The notes under the pieces are model-generated. The model had not been told where the DNA came from. It ran no database searches and was given only the letters and a program-made list of their open reading frames with translations. The position numbers and the translations under genes are program-made. DNA of 64,000 bases, taken from the NCBI GenBank assembly GCA_902622545.1, contig CACNQD010000001.1, positions 1 to 64,000 on the forward strand, in the 5' to 3' direction. Source of the DNA: an uncultured Pelagibacteraceae bacterium (GTDB lineage Bacteria > Pseudomonadota > Alphaproteobacteria > Pelagibacterales > Pelagibacteraceae). The number at the start of each line of letters is the position of its first letter. The stretch's first letter is position 1. Shown piece by piece: positions 61,139-64,000 of the stretch.

Positions 61139-64000
61139 ATGTTTCTAACTGATTTATCTATTAAAAGACCTGTTATTGCTACAGTGATGAGTTTGGTATT
61201 AGTAATATTTGGTAGTTTAGTTTTTTTCGAAATCCCTACAAATGAAATTCCAGATATTGATAGGCCAGTAGTATCAATTCAAACAGATTATAAAGGAGCG
61301 TCTGCAAATGTTGTTGATAAACAAATTACTCAAAAAATTGAGGACTTTGTTGGAGGTACTGCCGGGTTAGTTTCTATAGAGTCAATGAGTGAAGATGAAA
61401 GGTCAAGAATTGATCTAACATTTAAAGATAATCTTGATATTGATGATGTGGCAAATGACGTGAGAAGTTCGATTGCAAGAGTATTAGATAATTTACCTAC
61501 TGAGTCAGATGCACCTGAAATATTCAAACAATCAGCTGGTTTTAGAACTACAATGTGGTTAAGTTTTAGTTCTGACTTCATGTCTGATCTTGAATTAACA
61601 GATTATGCGGATAGGTATTTAACCGACTATTTTTCAACAGTTGAAGGGGTTGGAAGAGTGAGGTTGGGTGGAGAGAGGGAACTATCTCTTCGGGTCTGGT
61701 TAGATCCATTGTCATTAGCAGCTAGAGATCTTACAACTCAAGATATAGAAAATGTCCTTAGGCAGGAAAATGTAGAATTTCCTGCTGGAAAAATAGAATC
61801 TAAAGATATTGATTTAACAATTAAACTCGAAAATGCCTATGAATCACTTGAATCTTTTAAGAAATTACCATTAAAAAAATCGATAGACGGGTCTATTACC
61901 AAGCTTGAGGACGTGGCAAGAATTGAATTTGGGCCTGTATCAACAAGAACATTATTTAAAGGAAATGGTAGACAAGTAGTCGGTATAGGTATTTATCAAA
62001 ACTCAGATGCAAACACTATTGCTGTTGCAAACAGAATTAAGAAAAAAATAGAACAAATTAAACCCAGTTTGCCAGATGGAACAAAATTAGAAGTTTCTTT
62101 TGATAGGAGTAATTACATTTCAAGTGCAATTAAAGAGGTTTATAAAACACTTTTTGTAGCCTTAATACTTGTATCATTTATAATTTATTCTTTTTTAGGT
62201 AATTTTAGGTCATTAATAGTACCTCTTGTTGCTTTGCCCGTTTCACTAATTTCTACGTTTCTAGCAATATATTTTTTCGATTTCTCAATAAATCTTTTCA
62301 CACTAATGGCGCTAGTACTTGCAATTGGAATTGTAGTAGATGACGCCATAGTAATGTTAGAGAATATTGTAAGAAGAATTGAGCTTGGAGAGTCACCATT
62401 AGTTGCGGCTTACAAGGGCTCTAAACAAGTTTCATTTGCAATTATTGCAACAACATTAGTTCTTGTAGCTGTTTTTATTCCTCTAATTTTTGTTAAGGGA
62501 TTATCAAGTGTTCTTTATATGGAAACTGCCGTTACCTTAAGCTTTGCAGTGATAATTTCTAGTTTTGTAGCTTTATCCCTAAGCCCTATGCTAGCAAGTA
62601 AGGTCCTAGGGCAAAATGATAAAAAAAATAAATTAACTCATAGTTTCGAAAAAAAACTGAAAGACTTTAAAATATTTTATAAGAACTCGCTTTCATACTG
62701 GATCGATAAGAAAAAGACTGTAATATTTTTTTTGTTTTCTGTATTAATATTAACAATAGCAGCATTTCTTTATGCTCCAAAACAACTAATTCCAAAAGAA
62801 GATAGAGGGGCTTTTTTTGTAATTGTAAAAGCACCACAAAGTTCTGGCTTTGATTTTACATCAAATAAAGCTCAAGAAATTGAGGGATTTCTCCTCCCTA
62901 AAATTGGCAAAGGTGAGTACAGAAGAGTGATATTAAGAGTACCTGGGTTTGGAAAAAGTAGTAAACAAGTAAACTCTGCATTCATAATCGCTTTACTAGA
63001 GAGTTGGGAAAAAAGAGATAGAAGTGGTCAAAAAATTATGATGGAGTCTTTTAAAGAAATTTCTAAAGTGCCTGGTGTTTTAGCTTTTCCAATAATGCCA
63101 CAAGGAATTAGAACTGGTGGTGTAGAAAAACCAATTCAATTTGTAATACAAGGAAATACTTATGAAGAATTAATAAAATGGAAAGAAATAATAAAATTGG
63201 AGGCAAGAAAAAATAAAAATCTTACTAATATTGAGGATGATTTTGAACTAAATAAACCAATTTTAAATGTAAAGATTGATCAAAAAAAAACCTCTGACTT
63301 AGGTATCTCAACTGTAGAGATAGGAAAAACTATTGAAACAATTTTTGGTTCAAAAAATGTTACTAACTTTACTAAAGACGGAAAAGAATATTCTATAATA
63401 TTGCAGGGTGATATATCCAATAGAAATGAGCCATCAAGTTTAAATAAAGTTTATGTAAGATCAAAAAATACTAATAAGCTTATTTCTCTTTCTAATTTAG
63501 TTACAATTGACGAGGAAGGCGCTGCTCCATTTTTATCGAGATATAATAGACAAAAAGCTGTGACAATATCTGCGAATATTATTGGTGATTACACATTAGT
63601 ATCAGCACTTAATTTTTTGGAAGATGTTGTAAAGAAGAATACCCCAGAGGCCAGAGTTGAATTCAAGGGTGAAAGTGAGCAAATAAAAGAAGTTAGTTAT
63701 CAAATATATTTAATATTTGTTTTAGCATTAATAACTGCTTATTTAGTAATGGCTGCCCAATTTGAAAGTTTCAAACATCCGTTAACCATCATGTTAACAG
63801 TTCCACTAGCTATCTTAGGTGGTTTGGTCGGTTTGTTATTAGTAGGAAGTTCAATAAATGTTTATAGTCAAATAGCATTAATTATTCTTATAGGTTTAGC
63901 CACAAAAAATGGGATATTGATTGTTGAATTTGCAAATCAATTAAGAGCCGAAGGAAAGAATATTAAAACAGCTGTTATGGAGTCAGCAAGCATAAGATTA
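61139..64000 (+). CDS. RND efflux transporter permease, 3' end outside window
   Basis: Start ATG at 61139, one base after the adaptor stop; the frame stays open for 954 codons to the edge. MFLTDLSIKRPVIATVMSLV is the standard N-terminus (inner-membrane helix), followed by a periplasmic pore domain, the helices around LALVLAIGIVVDDAIVMLENIVRR with the proton-relay Asp pair, and in the second half the LVMAAQFESFKHPLTIMLTVP segment. It belongs to the HAE1/AcrB-like group. An outer-membrane TolC partner is not seen here. Confidence 0.94.
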   Translation, partial: MFLTDLSIKRPVIATVMSLVLVIFGSLVFFEIPTNEIPDIDRPVVSIQTDYKGASANVVDKQITQKIEDFVGGTAGLVSIESMSEDERSRIDLTFKDNLDIDDVANDVRSSIARVLDNLPTESDAPEIFKQSAGFRTTMWLSFSSDFMSDLELTDYADRYLTDYFSTVEGVGRVRLGGERELSLRVWLDPLSLAARDLTTQDIENVLRQENVEFPAGKIESKDIDLTIKLENAYESLESFKKLPLKKSIDGSITKLEDVARIEFGPVSTRTLFKGNGRQVVGIGIYQNSDANTIAVANRIKKKIEQIKPSLPDGTKLEVSFDRSNYISSAIKEVYKTLFVALILVSFIIYSFLGNFRSLIVPLVALPVSLISTFLAIYFFDFSINLFTLMALVLAIGIVVDDAIVMLENIVRRIELGESPLVAAYKGSKQVSFAIIATTLVLVAVFIPLIFVKGLSSVLYMETAVTLSFAVIISSFVALSLSPMLASKVLGQNDKKNKLTHSFEKKLKDFKIFYKNSLSYWIDKKKTVIFFLFSVLILTIAAFLYAPKQLIPKEDRGAFFVIVKAPQSSGFDFTSNKAQEIEGFLLPKIGKGEYRRVILRVPGFGKSSKQVNSAFIIALLESWEKRDRSGQKIMMESFKEISKVPGVLAFPIMPQGIRTGGVEKPIQFVIQGNTYEELIKWKEIIKLEARKNKNLTNIEDDFELNKPILNVKIDQKKTSDLGISTVEIGKTIETIFGSKNVTNFTKDGKEYSIILQGDISNRNEPSSLNKVYVRSKNTNKLISLSNLVTIDEEGAAPFLSRYNRQKAVTISANIIGDYTLVSALNFLEDVVKKNTPEARVEFKGESEQIKEVSYQIYLIFVLALITAYLVMAAQFESFKHPLTIMLTVPLAILGGLVGLLLVGSSINVYSQIALIILIGLATKNGILIVEFANQLRAEGKNIKTAVMESASIRL

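Overview
The window is a very AT-rich, gene-dense stretch of an alphaproteobacterial chromosome. Neighbouring genes often overlap by 1-14 bases and intergenic gaps are short; no gap without a gene exceeds about 250 bases. Gene content and order fit the Pelagibacterales (SAR11) or a close, streamlined relative. The pointers are SRP RNA-dnaX-ybaB-recR, cytochrome cM-kdsB-pheA, gcrA, rpsA-ihfB-pyrF-trpFBA-accD-folC-trxA, murA-DUF2948-hisD, rpmH-rnpA-yidD-yidC-argB, a short HisG with HisZ, and a glcB-type malate synthase. No insertion sequence, phage, integron, CRISPR or restriction system was seen.

Layout. 1-11471: a partial M23 peptidase, a DUF4167 gene, the minus-strand run lysC-ispG-prfA-prmC, ubiG, a DUF1178 gene, argJ, secA and accA. 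11583-18678: glcB, recR-ybaB-dnaX with SRP RNA directly upstream of dnaX, pheA-kdsB and a membrane cytochrome c. 18670-23381: argD-argF, a lone ABC-2 permease, gcrA, a SHOCT-like membrane protein and an NDUFA9-like protein. 23408-26356: an RNase D-like nuclease, kdsD, lptC and lptB (lipopolysaccharide supply and export). 26362-35262: aroA, rpsA, ihfB, pyrF, trpF, trpB, trpA, accD and folC on the plus strand. 35259-42069: trxA, exonuclease I, a PD-(D/E)XK nuclease, RmuC, hisG, hisZ, hisS and tRNA-His on the minus strand. 42237-46704: cspA with structured flanks, tRNA-Phe, infA, hisD, DUF2948, murA, dcd and two tiny basic proteins. 46803-54529: tRNA-Thr, a VTT membrane protein, rpmH-rnpA-yidD-yidC, argB, a HAD phosphatase, dapD, dapE and a histone-deacetylase-like enzyme. 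54541-64000: a small heat-shock gene with an apparent RNA thermometer, a lipoprotein, a purine permease facing a phosphoribosyltransferase, an AlkA-like glycosylase, a DMT exporter, msrA, a sulfurtransferase and an RND efflux pair cut by the window edge.

Most genes are housekeeping: amino-acid synthesis (Arg, His, Trp, Phe, Lys/DAP), envelope precursors, translation, secretion and repair. The points most worth a second look are: (i) tRNA-Phe and tRNA-Thr both carry A18 and G55 in place of the near-universal G18 and U55, while tRNA-His keeps G18/U55 but lacks an encoded G-1 and has A73; (ii) a ROSE-like hairpin that would cover the whole Shine-Dalgarno sequence of hsp20; (iii) structural zinc-finger motifs altered in four unrelated proteins (SecA, RecR, DnaX, AccD) while catalytic metal sites look intact; (iv) structural RNAs placed where leaders would be (SRP RNA before dnaX, tRNA-His before hisS); (v) a membrane-anchor tail on AccA; and (vi) genes usually found at conserved positions (cmk, lptA, engB, a parvulin gene) that are missing from them.
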